Part shown: in pieces, positions 39,586 through 48,700 of the stretch
How positions within the stretch are numbered: position 1 is the stretch's first letter
Layout: every line of letters begins with the position of its first letter
From: Lactobacillus sp. PV012
Lineage (GTDB): Bacteria > Bacillota > Bacilli > Lactobacillales > Lactobacillaceae
Assembly: GCF_014522325.1 (NCBI RefSeq)
Contig: NZ_CP041983.1
Coordinates: 434,001-498,000 of the forward strand
DNA: 64,000 bases
Direction: 5' to 3'
Program-made: the position numbers and the translations under genes
Notes under the pieces: generated by a model
Told to the model about the DNA's origin: nothing
Database searches by the model: none
Seen by the model: the letters and a program-made list of their open reading frames with translations, nothing else

Positions 39586-40566
39586 ATGTTAAGAAGACGC
39601 CTATTAGATTATCATGATGGCGAGGAAATGGATATTGTAGTGTTAATCAAAGATGCCCAATTACGTCCGAGCAAAAATGGTAAACAATATTTATTACTCC
39701 ATTTTTGTGATAGTAGTGGCATAATTAGAGGAAATTTTTGGAATGCGACCAGTCAAGATGCTGATAGATATGTCCCTGGTACTTTAGTAGAATTGAATGG
39801 AAAAAGAGAAGAATATCAAGATCATCCTCAAATAAGAATCTATAGTATGCGCCTTGTAGATGAGCATGAAGGTTATAAGTTAGAAGAATTCGTAAAAAGT
39901 GCACCAATTGCCCAACAACAACTTAAAACAGATATAGAAAATAAAATCGCAGAAATTAAAAATGAAAATTGGCATGCAATTGTTCAGTATTTAATAAATA
40001 AGTGGGGTGAAAAATTTTACTCTTACCCAGCTGCTAAGTCTAACCACCATGCTGTTAAAAATGGCTTGGCCTTTCATACTCAGTCCATGCTTAAGGATGC
40101 TGAAGCTTTGGCAAATAACTATCCGCAAGTTAATAAAGAGCTCTTATATGCAGGTTGTATTTTACATGATATGGGGAAAGTGATTGAACTTTCTGGTGTG
40201 ATGGGGACAACTTATACACCAGAAGGAAATTTAATTGGTCATTTAGTTTTAATTGATGAAGAAATCATATTAGCTGCTAATGAATTAGGATTAGACCCCC
40301 ATTGTGAAGACATTATGTTATTGCGTCACATGGTAATTAGCCATCATGGCTTGCCAGAATATGGAGCAGCCAGGCGACCTTTTTTGCTAGAAGCAGAGTT
40401 GCTTCATAAAATTGATGATTTAGATGCAAGCATTTATGCTATTACAAATGCTTTGCAACAAACTGAACCGGGTAAATTTAGTGAGATGGTTTTTTCTAAA
40501 GAAAATAGAAAGTTTTATCGGCCAAAGTTCAATACTAGTTTGAATAATATAGATAATTTAGAATAA
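39586..40566 (+). CDS. yhaM: 3'-5' exoribonuclease YhaM
   Basis: A 326-residue protein with an N-terminal OB-fold (about 15-95) and an HD-type metal domain. Metal ligands are seen in NGLAFHTQSM, CILHDMGK and MVISHHGLPE. In Bacillus YhaM trims RNA (and DNA) 3' ends. The start follows the yhaN stop by 2 bases, completing the yheA-yhaO-yhaN-yhaM unit. No clear terminator follows. Confidence 0.9.
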   Translation: MLRRRLLDYHDGEEMDIVVLIKDAQLRPSKNGKQYLLLHFCDSSGIIRGNFWNATSQDADRYVPGTLVELNGKREEYQDHPQIRIYSMRLVDEHEGYKLEEFVKSAPIAQQQLKTDIENKIAEIKNENWHAIVQYLINKWGEKFYSYPAAKSNHHAVKNGLAFHTQSMLKDAEALANNYPQVNKELLYAGCILHDMGKVIELSGVMGTTYTPEGNLIGHLVLIDEEIILAANELGLDPHCEDIMLLRHMVISHHGLPEYGAARRPFLLEAELLHKIDDLDASIYAITNALQQTEPGKFSEMVFSKENRKFYRPKFNTSLNNIDNLE

Positions 40567-40607
40567 ATCTAGCAGGCTAGATAAAAGATTAGGTAACTGA
40601 GTTCTTC

Positions 40608-40637
40608 TTGACAACATAGGCAAATATCAAGTAGAAT
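40608..40637 (+). promoter_or_regulatory. promoter of the ACT/UPF0210 operon
   Basis: TTGACA, 18-bp spacer, TAGAAT, ending 38 bp before the ACT gene start. Confidence 0.6.
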
Positions 40638-40675
40638 TGTGGCAATAAATTTTAAGGAAAGTGGATTTTAAAATT

Positions 40676-40945
40676 ATGAAAGCAATTTTATCAGTAATTG
40701 GAGAAGATAAGGTCGGCATAATTGCAAAAGTAAGTAATGTGTTAGCTGAAAATAATATTAATATTCTTGATGTTTCACAAACTATCATGGAAGAAGATTT
40801 TGTAATGATGATGTCATTAGCTTTACCTAAAGAAGTAAATATTCAAAAATTAAATACAATTTTTGAAAAGTTAGGTAATGAGTTAAACTTGGAAATTAAT
40901 GTTAGAAATGCCAAGCTCTATGAAGCAATGCATACATTAGATTAG
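40676..40945 (+). CDS. ACT-domain protein (UPF0237 type)
   Basis: An 89-residue protein consisting of one ACT domain (MKAILSVIGEDKVGIIAKVS). ACT domains bind small effectors, often amino acids. This stand-alone type is nearly always found beside UPF0210, as here with a 6-base gap, so it is probably its regulatory partner. I chose ATG 40676 from the usual family start; an in-frame GTG at 40661 lies too close to AAGGA (2 bases). Confidence 0.85.
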   Translation: MKAILSVIGEDKVGIIAKVSNVLAENNINILDVSQTIMEEDFVMMMSLALPKEVNIQKLNTIFEKLGNELNLEINVRNAKLYEAMHTLD

Positions 40946-40951
40946 GGGAAA

Positions 40952-42298
40952 ATGATGGATTCACAACAAATTTATGAAACTAGTCATATGATTAGTAGTG
41001 AAAATCTTGATGTTCGGACAATTACAATGGGAATTTCACTTCTTGACTGTATCGACAGTGATAGTACCCGAGCATGTGAAAAAATTTATGACAAAATTAC
41101 TACTAAGGCAAAAGATTTAGTAAAAGTGGGCCAAGAAATAGAAAGTGAATATGGAATTCCAATTGCTAATAAAAGAATTACGATAACACCAATTTCTTTA
41201 ATTGCTGCAGCTAGTGGAGATAAGGACTATGTGAAGTATGCCAAAACTTTAGATAAGGCTGCTAAAACATTAGGCGTTGACTTTATTGGTGGATTTAGTG
41301 CGCTAGTCCAAAAAGGATTTCAAGAAGGAGATAAGATCTTAATTAACTCACTTCCCCAAGCTTTAAGTGAAACTAACTATGTTTGTGCCTCTGTTAATGT
41401 GGGTTCTACGAGGAGTGGAATTAACATGGATGCAGTAAAAAGCATGGGTGAGATAATAGTTAAGAGCGCACAATTAGACTATATGACAAATACTAAATTG
41501 GTGGTATTTTGTAATGCAGTTGAGGATAATCCTTTTATGGCTGGAGGTTTTCACGGAGTTAGTGAGCCTGATTGTGTAATTAACGTCGGTGTTTCAGGCC
41601 CTGGGGTAGTTAAAACTGCTTTAGAAAAAGTTAAAGGTCAATCAATGGATGTAGTAGCCGAAACAATTAAGAAAACTGCTTTTAAAGTTACTAGAATGGG
41701 TCAACTGGTTGGTAGTGTCGCTGCAAAAAAATTAAATGTTCCTTTTGGAATAGTTGATCTCTCTCTTGCACCAACTGCTGCAGCAGGTGATTCAGTAGCT
41801 GAAGTACTTGAAGAAATAGGAGTTTCACAAGTAGGAGCACATGGCACCACGGCTGCTTTAGCAATGCTAAATGATGCTGTTAAAAAGGGTGGTTTAATGG
41901 CTTGCAGTCATGTTGGTGGATTATCAGGAGCATTTATTCCAGTTTCTGAGGATGCAGGAATGATTAAAGCAGTGGAAAACGGGATGTTAAATATTGCAAA
42001 ATTAGAAGCAATGACAGCTGTTTGTTCTGTAGGGCTTGATATGATTGCAATTCCCGGGGATACTCCTGCTGAAACTATCAGTGGAATGATTGCTGATGAG
42101 GCAGCTATTGGAATGATCAACAATAAAACAACTGCTGTAAGAGTGATCCCTGTACCTGGTAAAAAGATAGGGGATAATGTTGAATTTGGAGGATTATTGG
42201 GCCATGCACCAATTATGGCTGTCAGCAATGCAGACAGTAGCGTAATGGTTAACCGTGGTGGTTTAATTCCCGCTCCAGTTCATAGTTTTAAAAATTAA
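40952..42298 (+). CDS. UPF0210 (PFL-like, DUF711) family protein
   Basis: A 448-residue protein of the DUF711/UPF0210 family, structurally related to pyruvate formate-lyase barrels. Conserved-looking blocks include [33 protein letters not shown] and [20 protein letters not shown]. The family's reaction is not established. It follows the ACT protein and ends at a strong terminator, forming a two-gene operon. Confidence 0.87.
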   Translation: MMDSQQIYETSHMISSENLDVRTITMGISLLDCIDSDSTRACEKIYDKITTKAKDLVKVGQEIESEYGIPIANKRITITPISLIAAASGDKDYVKYAKTLDKAAKTLGVDFIGGFSALVQKGFQEGDKILINSLPQALSETNYVCASVNVGSTRSGINMDAVKSMGEIIVKSAQLDYMTNTKLVVFCNAVEDNPFMAGGFHGVSEPDCVINVGVSGPGVVKTALEKVKGQSMDVVAETIKKTAFKVTRMGQLVGSVAAKKLNVPFGIVDLSLAPTAAAGDSVAEVLEEIGVSQVGAHGTTAALAMLNDAVKKGGLMACSHVGGLSGAFIPVSEDAGMIKAVENGMLNIAKLEAMTAVCSVGLDMIAIPGDTPAETISGMIADEAAIGMINNKTTAVRVIPVPGKKIGDNVEFGGLLGHAPIMAVSNADSSVMVNRGGLIPAPVHSFKN

Positions 42299-42311
42299 AA
42301 TTTGGATTAAA

Positions 42312-42356
42312 TAAAATAAGAGCAAGATTTCAAAAATGGAATCTTGCTCTTATTTG
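42312..42356. terminator. bidirectional terminator
   Basis: A 16-bp perfect stem (AAATAAGAGCAAGATT / AATCTTGCTCTTATTT) lies between the convergent UPF0210 gene and prsA. Confidence 0.95.
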
Positions 42357-42391
42357 TTAGCCTAGAAAGTTAGTTTGTCTAGACATTTTTA

Positions 42392-43315
42392 TTATTTGCT
42401 TGAACTAGTTGTACTTGAAGTAGTTGAACCAGTTGATACATATTGTGATAAAACGTTCTTTAAGTCGTTGTCCTTAATTGAAACATCAGCACGTTTTAAG
42501 ACAGTTGCGATAACACTCTTCATTACACTTTGGTCTTGTGCCATTGAGTTGTAAATTTGGTTATCAATTTCTTTCTTGTGTTCCTTTAAGGTTCCCTTAG
42601 CAGGGTGCTTAATCATCTTAATGATGTGGTAACCATATTGAGTTTTAACTGGAGTAGTAGTGTATTCACCAGTTTTAAGCTTAAAGGCTGCTTTCTTGAA
42701 AGTTGAGTCTAAACTAGTATCTGTTGAATCAAATGCTGGTAATTTACCGGCATCATTCTTAGTAGCAGTATCAGTTGAGTACTTCTTAGCCAAGGATTTG
42801 AAGCTTTCGCCATCGTTTAGCTTTTGAATAACTTCTTCAGCAGTACTTTTCTTTGAAACTAAGATTTGTTGTACTTCAACCTTAGGTTGGTAATCTTTCC
42901 AAGCCTTTTCTTCTTGTGACTTAGAAATTGTCTTAATATGCTTTAATGCAGCTTCAGTTAATAAGTTTGTCTTTAAGTTGTCCTTAAATCCAGAAGCAGT
43001 AAGGCCGTTTTGTTCTAAAATTGAATTAAATTGAGAACCGTACTGCTTTTTATATTTATCGTATTGGGCATTAACTTGCTTTTGAGAAACATATTTGCCG
43101 TATTGACTTTCTAATGCATCAGAAATAATCATATTAGCTAAGGTAGATTGTCCAGCTTGGGATTCTTTCATCTTATCGTAATATTGACTCTGAGTAATTT
43201 TACCGCCTTTGTAGCTAACAACAGTTTTGTCATTTGAACAAGCAGTAGCAGTTAGGGCCACACCTGCGAATGCTACAACAGCAGCTGCTTTTTTCCATGT
43301 GTTTTTTAACTTCAT
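42392..43315 (-). CDS. prsA: foldase lipoprotein PrsA (PpiC peptidyl-prolyl isomerase)
   Basis: 307 residues. A lipoprotein signal peptide ends in the lipobox LTATAC with Cys26 as the lipidated residue. An N-terminal chaperone part is followed by a parvulin/PpiC domain (about 148-245, VEVQQILVS ... TQYGYHIIKM) and a Ser/Thr-rich tail. It is anchored on the outer membrane face and helps exported proteins fold. It is last in a minus-strand row with the YtxH-like genes and HIT, a known grouping in lactobacilli. Confidence 0.95.
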   Translation of the reverse strand: MKLKNTWKKAAAVVAFAGVALTATACSNDKTVVSYKGGKITQSQYYDKMKESQAGQSTLANMIISDALESQYGKYVSQKQVNAQYDKYKKQYGSQFNSILEQNGLTASGFKDNLKTNLLTEAALKHIKTISKSQEEKAWKDYQPKVEVQQILVSKKSTAEEVIQKLNDGESFKSLAKKYSTDTATKNDAGKLPAFDSTDTSLDSTFKKAAFKLKTGEYTTTPVKTQYGYHIIKMIKHPAKGTLKEHKKEIDNQIYNSMAQDQSVMKSVIATVLKRADVSIKDNDLKNVLSQYVSTGSTTSSTTSSSK

Positions 43316-43416
43316 AAAATACCGTCCTTTGCATATTTACTTTACCAATATAACATAAAAAGTCTCTTTCCCCAAAAAAGGGAAGAGACTTAAACGTATT
43401 TAAAGAAATTTAAATT

Positions 43417-43746
43417 TTATTTTACTTCTTTATTTAGTTTTTCTATGTTTTCTTTAAGAACTTGTACTTTAGGCTTAGCTGTCATTTCAAAAACTTTAAT
43501 TGAGCGATTAATGCTTGCCAAATCTTTTTTAGCAGCTGGAAGATCAGTAGTTTTGAGAGTGGAAAGAGTTGCTTTAATATTTTGAATATTTTTTTGAATA
43601 TTTAAACCATCTTTCAAATCTTCAATAACAAAATCTTTTACTTCTGTTCTGATCGGTTTTCCAGTTTTTTGGTCTTTAAGAAAAGAAATTCCAGTTCCTA
43701 AAAGAGTTCCCAAACCCAAACCAGTAGAAAAATATTTAAGTTTCAT
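43417..43746 (-). CDS. YtxH-like small membrane-associated protein
   Basis: A 109-residue protein. The first ~22 residues are a glycine-rich membrane segment (GLGLGTLLGTGISFL), followed by a Lys-rich helical region that looks like coiled coil. This is the layout of YtxH-type general-stress proteins; the exact function is unknown. It follows the interrupted YtxH gene by 14 bases and may be its paralogue. Confidence 0.75.
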   Translation of the reverse strand: MKLKYFSTGLGLGTLLGTGISFLKDQKTGKPIRTEVKDFVIEDLKDGLNIQKNIQNIKATLSTLKTTDLPAAKKDLASINRSIKVFEMTAKPKVQVLKENIEKLNKEVK

Positions 43747-43760
43747 TCTAATTACTTTCT

Positions 43761-44297
43761 TTATTTATGATTGTCTTCTTTTGCTTGTCTTGCCTTTTCT
43801 TTAAGCTCTGAAAGCTCTGCTTTGGCTTTAGCTTCTTTTTGCGCTAAATCTTCTTTAAATTCAGCATGCTTTTCTGAAACTTTAGCCTTCATATCATTAG
43901 CTTCTTTTTCAGCCTTAATTTTAGCAATTTCAGCTTTTTCTTTGGCTTTAGCTTTAAAATCAGTAGCCTTTTCTTTGGTTTTGTTGACTAAATCATTTAA
44001 ATCTTTATTTTTGCTTGTGACTGTTTTAATAGCAGTAACTAAATCGCTGGCTTTTTCCTTAGCAGTGACGTGAGCTTTGGTAGCTTCATCATTAGTAGCT
44101 GGAGCTACTTCTTGATTTTTGCGATCATTTTGTAATTATTGGTAGTTATTTTTGACTGCAGCGCAAGATTCTTTTAGCTCTTCAGCATGTTTACGAATAT
44201 CTTCACGAATTGGTTCGTCAGTTGAAGGATTTTTGACAAAGGATGCTGCTGCACCAACTAGACCACCAGAAACGACACCTAATAAAAATGGAAACAT
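43761..44297 (-). pseudogene. YtxH-family gene interrupted by one in-frame TAA
   Basis: From ATG 44297 the frame encodes a glycine-rich membrane segment (MFPFLLGVVSGGLVGAAAS) and 34 more residues, then meets TAA at 44138-44136 (codon 54). The same frame goes on without another stop for 124 codons of Lys/Glu/Ala-rich helix (e.g. KEKAEIAKIKAEKEANDMKA) to TAA at 43763-43761. Codon use and composition are uniform on both sides, so this is one 178-codon gene with a point nonsense change (CAA-TAA-TTA). A sequencing error, readthrough or a true null are possible. A shadow frame on the + strand hid it. Confidence 0.8.
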
Positions 44298-44352
44298 AAT
44301 TATTACCTCTATCTTTTACTATAATACATCTACTTTACAGTTCTATTATAAG

Positions 44353-44787
44353 CTAATTGAGGTGCTTTTTGATACTATTTGCTACTGCGAGATAATCTTT
44401 ATCATTATATTGACTAGCATTGTTTGCGTGTGGCAAGTCCACATTATCGTTTTCATAGCGTGGAATAAAATGAATATGCGAATGCATTACAACTTGTCCT
44501 GCTGCTTCGCCGTTATTTGCTATTACATTAACTCCTTTAATGTCAGGATTTGAATTTTTAACTGCATTAGCAATTTTAGGAATATATTGTAAAAACTTAG
44601 CTGCATCTTCTTGACTATAGTCAAAAAAATTAACAAGGTGTTTTTTAGGAACTAATAAAACATGTCCTCTGGTAACTTGTGAAATATCAAGAAATACCTT
44701 AATGTCGTCATTTTCAAAGACAGTATAAGAAGGAATTTCTTTACGAATTATTTTGCAAAATAAACAATCTTCTTGTAATTCAGCCAT
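44353..44787 (-). CDS. hit: HIT-family hydrolase
   Basis: A 144-residue histidine-triad protein. The catalytic triad is HSHIHFIP (His102, 104, 106). A zinc site of the HINT type is formed by C8-x2-C11 and His50. It probably hydrolyses AMP-lysine or a similar nucleotide conjugate, cytosolic. The start ATG has AAGGAAG upstream. It is first in the minus-strand row HIT-YtxH-YtxH-PrsA and divergent from ecsA. Confidence 0.92.
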   Translation of the reverse strand: MAELQEDCLFCKIIRKEIPSYTVFENDDIKVFLDISQVTRGHVLLVPKKHLVNFFDYSQEDAAKFLQYIPKIANAVKNSNPDIKGVNVIANNGEAAGQVVMHSHIHFIPRYENDNVDLPHANNASQYNDKDYLAVANSIKKHLN

Positions 44788-44891
44788 AAAAAGCTTCCTT
44801 TCTCTATTATAATAGAAATTTAGTTTGATCTAAGTTAATGCTATCATAGAGAGAGAGCTTTTTCAGTATTTTTAGAAAGGATTAATTGCCT

Positions 44892-45635
44892 ATGGCTTTA
44901 AAAATTGAAAATTTATCTGGAGGCTACAGTGGAATTACTGTAATTCATGATATTAATTTAACAATTGAACCTGGACAAGCAATTGGTTTGATTGGATTAA
45001 ATGGTGCTGGTAAATCAACAACCATTAAGCACTTATTAGGTTTACTAAGAATGCAAAAAGGAACAATAGAATTAAATGGGGTAAATTTAACTCAAAGTCC
45101 TACTAAATTTAAAAAAATGATTGCTTATATTCCAGAAACGCCAATCTTATATCCAGAATTAACCCTTAAAGAGCATTTAGAACTCGTAATTTTAACTTAT
45201 GGTTTAGATAAAAATAAAGTTTGGGACCGAGCAGTGCAACTTTGTAAAATGTTTAGATTAGACAATAAGTTGGATTGGTTGCCAACAAACTTTTCTAAAG
45301 GGATGCAGCAAAAAGTAATGATTGTGTGTGCTTTTTTGGCTAATCCAGATTTATTAGTTATTGATGAACCTTTTACAGGACTAGATCCTTTAGCGGTTGC
45401 AAACTTCATTGATTTGGTAAAACAAGCAACTGCTAATCAAAAAATGGTCTTAATGACAACGCATGTCTTAGCAGAAGCCCAAGAAGCAGTTCAAAAGTTT
45501 GCGGTTTTAAATGATGGCAGTATTCAGACAATTGGCGATTTAAAACAAATTAGAGAATTTTACGGCTTAAAGCCGAGTGATTCGTTTGACCGCTTGTACC
45601 AAGTTTTAAATCAGGAGCAAAATAAGCATGAATGA
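44892..45635 (+). CDS. ecsA: ABC transporter ATP-binding protein EcsA
   Basis: A 247-residue ATPase. Walker A is GLNGAGKST, the ABC signature is NFSKGMQQKV, and Walker B is DLLVIDEPFTGLDP followed by the H-loop TTHVLAEAQE. It pairs with EcsB, whose start overlaps its stop (ATGA). In Bacillus Ecs affects secretion and proteolysis of membrane proteins; the transported substrate is not certain. I chose ATG 44892; TTG 44886 is closer to AAAGGA but too near. Confidence 0.9.
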   Translation: MALKIENLSGGYSGITVIHDINLTIEPGQAIGLIGLNGAGKSTTIKHLLGLLRMQKGTIELNGVNLTQSPTKFKKMIAYIPETPILYPELTLKEHLELVILTYGLDKNKVWDRAVQLCKMFRLDNKLDWLPTNFSKGMQQKVMIVCAFLANPDLLVIDEPFTGLDPLAVANFIDLVKQATANQKMVLMTTHVLAEAQEAVQKFAVLNDGSIQTIGDLKQIREFYGLKPSDSFDRLYQVLNQEQNKHE

Positions 45636-46830
45636 GTTAATAAAAAAGCGCCAGCAAGCTAATTTAAAGCGCCAAATGCGTTATTTGAGTTTAGTGTTTA
45701 ATGATTTCTTTATTTTAGCGTTGATTTTAATGTTTGGTGCTTTAATGTTTTGGTATGCACAAAACATTAAAAATTGGCCTAATAATCTTTGGTTTTACAA
45801 ACCATTACTAGCAGTTATTTGGACAATTGTAATTAGCATTGGGCATCTAGCAACACTTTTTCAAAAAGCGGATACGCACTTTCTCTATATGCAAGATGAG
45901 TACATGCATGCCTATTTGAAGCCAATGATTAGAAGGAGTATGGTTTTACCCACAATTCTCTTGCTTTTGGTTTCGGGGATTCTCTATCCATTTGCGATTT
46001 TACGGGTGCAGATACCTGTTGCATCTTATATCTTTTTAGTAATTGGTTTAATTTTAACAAAATATGTTCAATTGAAGCTAATTGCGCGTAGTCTTTACTT
46101 TAATAAAACCAAAATTTATAATTTTTGGTTATTTGAATTAGTTGTTTTGCTTGTTTTATGGTTAAGTTTAAATAATTCTCCTTATATTTATTTCTTCTTA
46201 GCAGTAATTGCAGCAGTTGGAGTAAATTATTTGCCAACGGGGAAAGTATTTAACTGGTACTATGCAGTTGATTTGGAAGAAAAACGACGTGATAGTCAAG
46301 ATAATTTTTATAGTATGTTTACGGATGTGGCTGATAAAAAAATCAAAATTTCACGGAGAAAATATTTGGATTTTCTTATTAATCATCAAAAGCAAACTCC
46401 CAATACTTTTTTATATCAGAGAGCATTATTACGTGATCCAGAATATAGCAATTTATTGATTAGAATGGCAGTTTTTTCACTGCTATTGTCGTGGATTTTG
46501 CAAAGTTACGCTTGGAGTAGTGTTTTAGGTGCCTTGGTTTTGTTTTTAACTTTATATCAATTAATTCCTTTAGGTACAGTCTATGAACATAATATGATGT
46601 ACCATGTTCAACCGATCCCGCTTAAAAATAGAGGTAAAGCCTTAGCAAGAGTCTTGAAAAAGGGGATGCTAATTGAATGGTTTGTAATTAGTATGGGTAT
46701 CGTAATTTTTTCACCAGAAAAAGTAAATGCTTTAATTAGTGTAGTTGCATTATTGCTATTTGTCTTTATAATTCTTTATGCATACTTGCCAATGAAGATT
46801 GAAAAATTATTTAAAAAAATTAGATACTAA
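45628..46830 (+). CDS. ecsB: ABC transporter permease EcsB
   Basis: A 400-residue membrane protein with roughly eight to ten hydrophobic segments and a basic cytoplasmic start (KKRQQANLKRQMRYLS). It has the EcsB family arrangement and is translationally coupled to ecsA. trmB follows 19 bases later, so they may share a transcript. Confidence 0.88.
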   Translation: MNELIKKRQQANLKRQMRYLSLVFNDFFILALILMFGALMFWYAQNIKNWPNNLWFYKPLLAVIWTIVISIGHLATLFQKADTHFLYMQDEYMHAYLKPMIRRSMVLPTILLLLVSGILYPFAILRVQIPVASYIFLVIGLILTKYVQLKLIARSLYFNKTKIYNFWLFELVVLLVLWLSLNNSPYIYFFLAVIAAVGVNYLPTGKVFNWYYAVDLEEKRRDSQDNFYSMFTDVADKKIKISRRKYLDFLINHQKQTPNTFLYQRALLRDPEYSNLLIRMAVFSLLLSWILQSYAWSSVLGALVLFLTLYQLIPLGTVYEHNMMYHVQPIPLKNRGKALARVLKKGMLIEWFVISMGIVIFSPEKVNALISVVALLLFVFIILYAYLPMKIEKLFKKIRY

Positions 46831-46849
46831 GAAAAGGTGAGCAAAGAAG

Positions 46850-47500
46850 ATGAGATTAAGAAATAAGCCGTGGGCACAAAAATTAGTTGCAGAACATCCA
46901 GAAGCAATTTTAAATGAACCAAGTTTAGAAGAAAAAATTAACTGGGAAGAAAGATTTGAAGATTTTTCTAAGCCATTAGCCATTGAAATTGGATCTGGAA
47001 AGGGTCAGTTTATCACTACTCTTGCCAAACAACATCCTGAAATGAATTTTATTGGGATTGAATTACAAACAACAGCTGCAGGGATGATCCTTCGTAAAAA
47101 GTTAGAAGAAAAGATTGATAATTTACAATTAATATGTGCTGATGCCGCTAATTTAGCAATCTATCTCCCAAAAAATAGTGCAGATATTATTTATTTGAAT
47201 TTCTCAGATCCTTGGCCAAAAACTCGCCATGAGAAACGTCGTTTGACTTATAAAAGCTTTTTGAACAAATATAAAGAAGTCTTAAAACCAGAAGGACATT
47301 TAGAATTTAAGACAGATAATCGTGGATTATTTGAATATAGCTTAGAAAGTTTAAACAATTATGGCATGAAGTTTGAACATGTTAGTGTAGATTTACATCA
47401 TGATGACGATGAAATTGCGCAGAGAAATGTTGAAACAGAATATGAACATAAATTTGCGCAAAAGGGTAATCCAATCTATTGTTTGCACGCTAAATTCTAA
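46850..47500 (+). CDS. trmB: tRNA (guanine-N7-)-methyltransferase
   Basis: A 216-residue Rossmann-fold SAM-dependent methyltransferase that makes m7G46 in the tRNA variable loop. The SAM-binding motif is AIEIGSGKGQF, and the family-specific NFSDPWPKTRHEKRRL is intact. Typical length; AAAGGTGAG precedes the ATG. Confidence 0.96.
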   Translation: MRLRNKPWAQKLVAEHPEAILNEPSLEEKINWEERFEDFSKPLAIEIGSGKGQFITTLAKQHPEMNFIGIELQTTAAGMILRKKLEEKIDNLQLICADAANLAIYLPKNSADIIYLNFSDPWPKTRHEKRRLTYKSFLNKYKEVLKPEGHLEFKTDNRGLFEYSLESLNNYGMKFEHVSVDLHHDDDEIAQRNVETEYEHKFAQKGNPIYCLHAKF

Positions 47501-47597
47501 GTTTGCCTGGGAACTTTTATGAAAGACTAGCATTTTATAAGAAAAATAAGTACAATGTGAGTATAACTTATAAAAAGTAAGAAAGAGGGTAAAAACA

Positions 47598-47918
47598 ATG
47601 GAAGAAATTAAAGAATTGACTAATGAAAAATTAAAAGAAATTACTGCTCATGGCCGTGTGGTATTACTGTTTTCAGCAACTTGGTGCCCAGATTGCCGCT
47701 TTTTAGATCCATTTTTACCACAAATTGAAAAAGATTATCCAGAAGCAACTTTTTACAAAATTGACCGAGATGGTTCAATAGATGTTGCCAAAGAATTAAA
47801 TATCTTTGGAATTCCTAGCTTTGTTGTCTACCAAGATGGGCAAGAAATTGGTAGACTAGTAAATAAGGACAGAAAGACTAAAGAAGAAGTAGAAAACTTC
47901 CTCAATTCTCTTAACTAG
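47598..47918 (+). CDS. thioredoxin-like protein with CPDC active site
   Basis: A 106-residue thioredoxin-fold protein. The active site is W-C30-P-D-C33 rather than the classical WCGPC, and the cis-Pro loop is present as FGIPSF. It resembles YtpP of Bacillus. It is probably a cytosolic disulfide-exchange protein with shifted redox potential. GAAAGAGGG precedes ATG. It lies 25 bases before ytpR, matching the Bacillus ytpP-ytpR order. Confidence 0.87.
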   Translation: MEEIKELTNEKLKEITAHGRVVLLFSATWCPDCRFLDPFLPQIEKDYPEATFYKIDRDGSIDVAKELNIFGIPSFVVYQDGQEIGRLVNKDRKTKEEVENFLNSLN

Positions 47919-47942
47919 TCTCAGAAAGGAAAGTTTACTAGA

Positions 47943-48590
47943 ATGATAATTTCTACCAATAAAACAAGTTATCCAGATACTTTAATTGTAATTACTGGTC
48001 CAGATAAGGGTCGTAGTCAATTTGATGAAACAGAAAATGTGACTCGTGTTAAGGATGAAAATGGAAATGTAGTAGGATTCAATTTCTTCAATATTTCTAA
48101 TTTTTTGGACGCAGATGCACTTCCAAATGGTGAAGTTAAACCAACTCAAGAATTAGTTGATACCTTAAATGCAGAAATTAAAAAAGCTGGTTTTGATGAT
48201 ACTTTGGAAATTGGTGAACCAACTTTAGTGTATGGCTATGTAAAAACTTGTGAGCCACATCCTGATTCTGATCACTTACATGTAACAACTGTTGATGTTG
48301 GTGAAAATGAATATCAAATTGTTTGTGGAGCACCTAATATTAAACAAGGACAAACTGTAGTTGTGGCATTACCAGGCACTTTGATGCCTAATGGGCAACA
48401 AATTTGGCCAGGTGCTTTACGTGGTATTGATTCATATGGGATGATTTGCTCTGCTCGTGAATTAGGATTACCACATGCACCTCAAAAGCGTGGGATCATG
48501 GTAGTTCCAGATACTTTTAAACCTGGAGATGAATTTGAACCAACTAAGGCAGATGAGTTACTTGCCAGTGGCCAAATTACATTAGATTAA
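47943..48590 (+). CDS. ytpR: YtpR, tRNA-binding (EMAP/Trbp111-like) domain protein
   Basis: 215 residues. An N-terminal DUF4479-type region (about 1-85) is followed by an OB-fold tRNA-binding domain (about 95-200) with the hallmark HPDSDHLHVTTVDVG and GMICSARELGLP. It is like the N-terminal module of PheT. The exact role is unknown. AAAGGAAAG precedes the ATG. Confidence 0.9.
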   Translation: MIISTNKTSYPDTLIVITGPDKGRSQFDETENVTRVKDENGNVVGFNFFNISNFLDADALPNGEVKPTQELVDTLNAEIKKAGFDDTLEIGEPTLVYGYVKTCEPHPDSDHLHVTTVDVGENEYQIVCGAPNIKQGQTVVVALPGTLMPNGQQIWPGALRGIDSYGMICSARELGLPHAPQKRGIMVVPDTFKPGDEFEPTKADELLASGQITLD

Positions 48591-48610
48591 GCAATTAGTA
48601 GGTTAATCGA

Positions 48611-48640
48611 AAAAGAGTCGTAGATTACGGCTCTTTTTTT
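48611..48640 (+). terminator. terminator after ytpR
   Basis: The stem AAGAGTCGTA / TACGGCTCTT is followed by a T-run. Confidence 0.88.
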
Positions 48641-48700
48641 GCACAAAAATGATAAAATGAGAATTAAAGAATATTGATAAATATTATGGAGAATCGATCT

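Noticed and set aside
43771..44073. 100-codon + strand frame
   Set aside because: It is the Ser/Ala-rich reverse shadow of the interrupted YtxH gene, whose Lys/Glu-rich frame is the real one.
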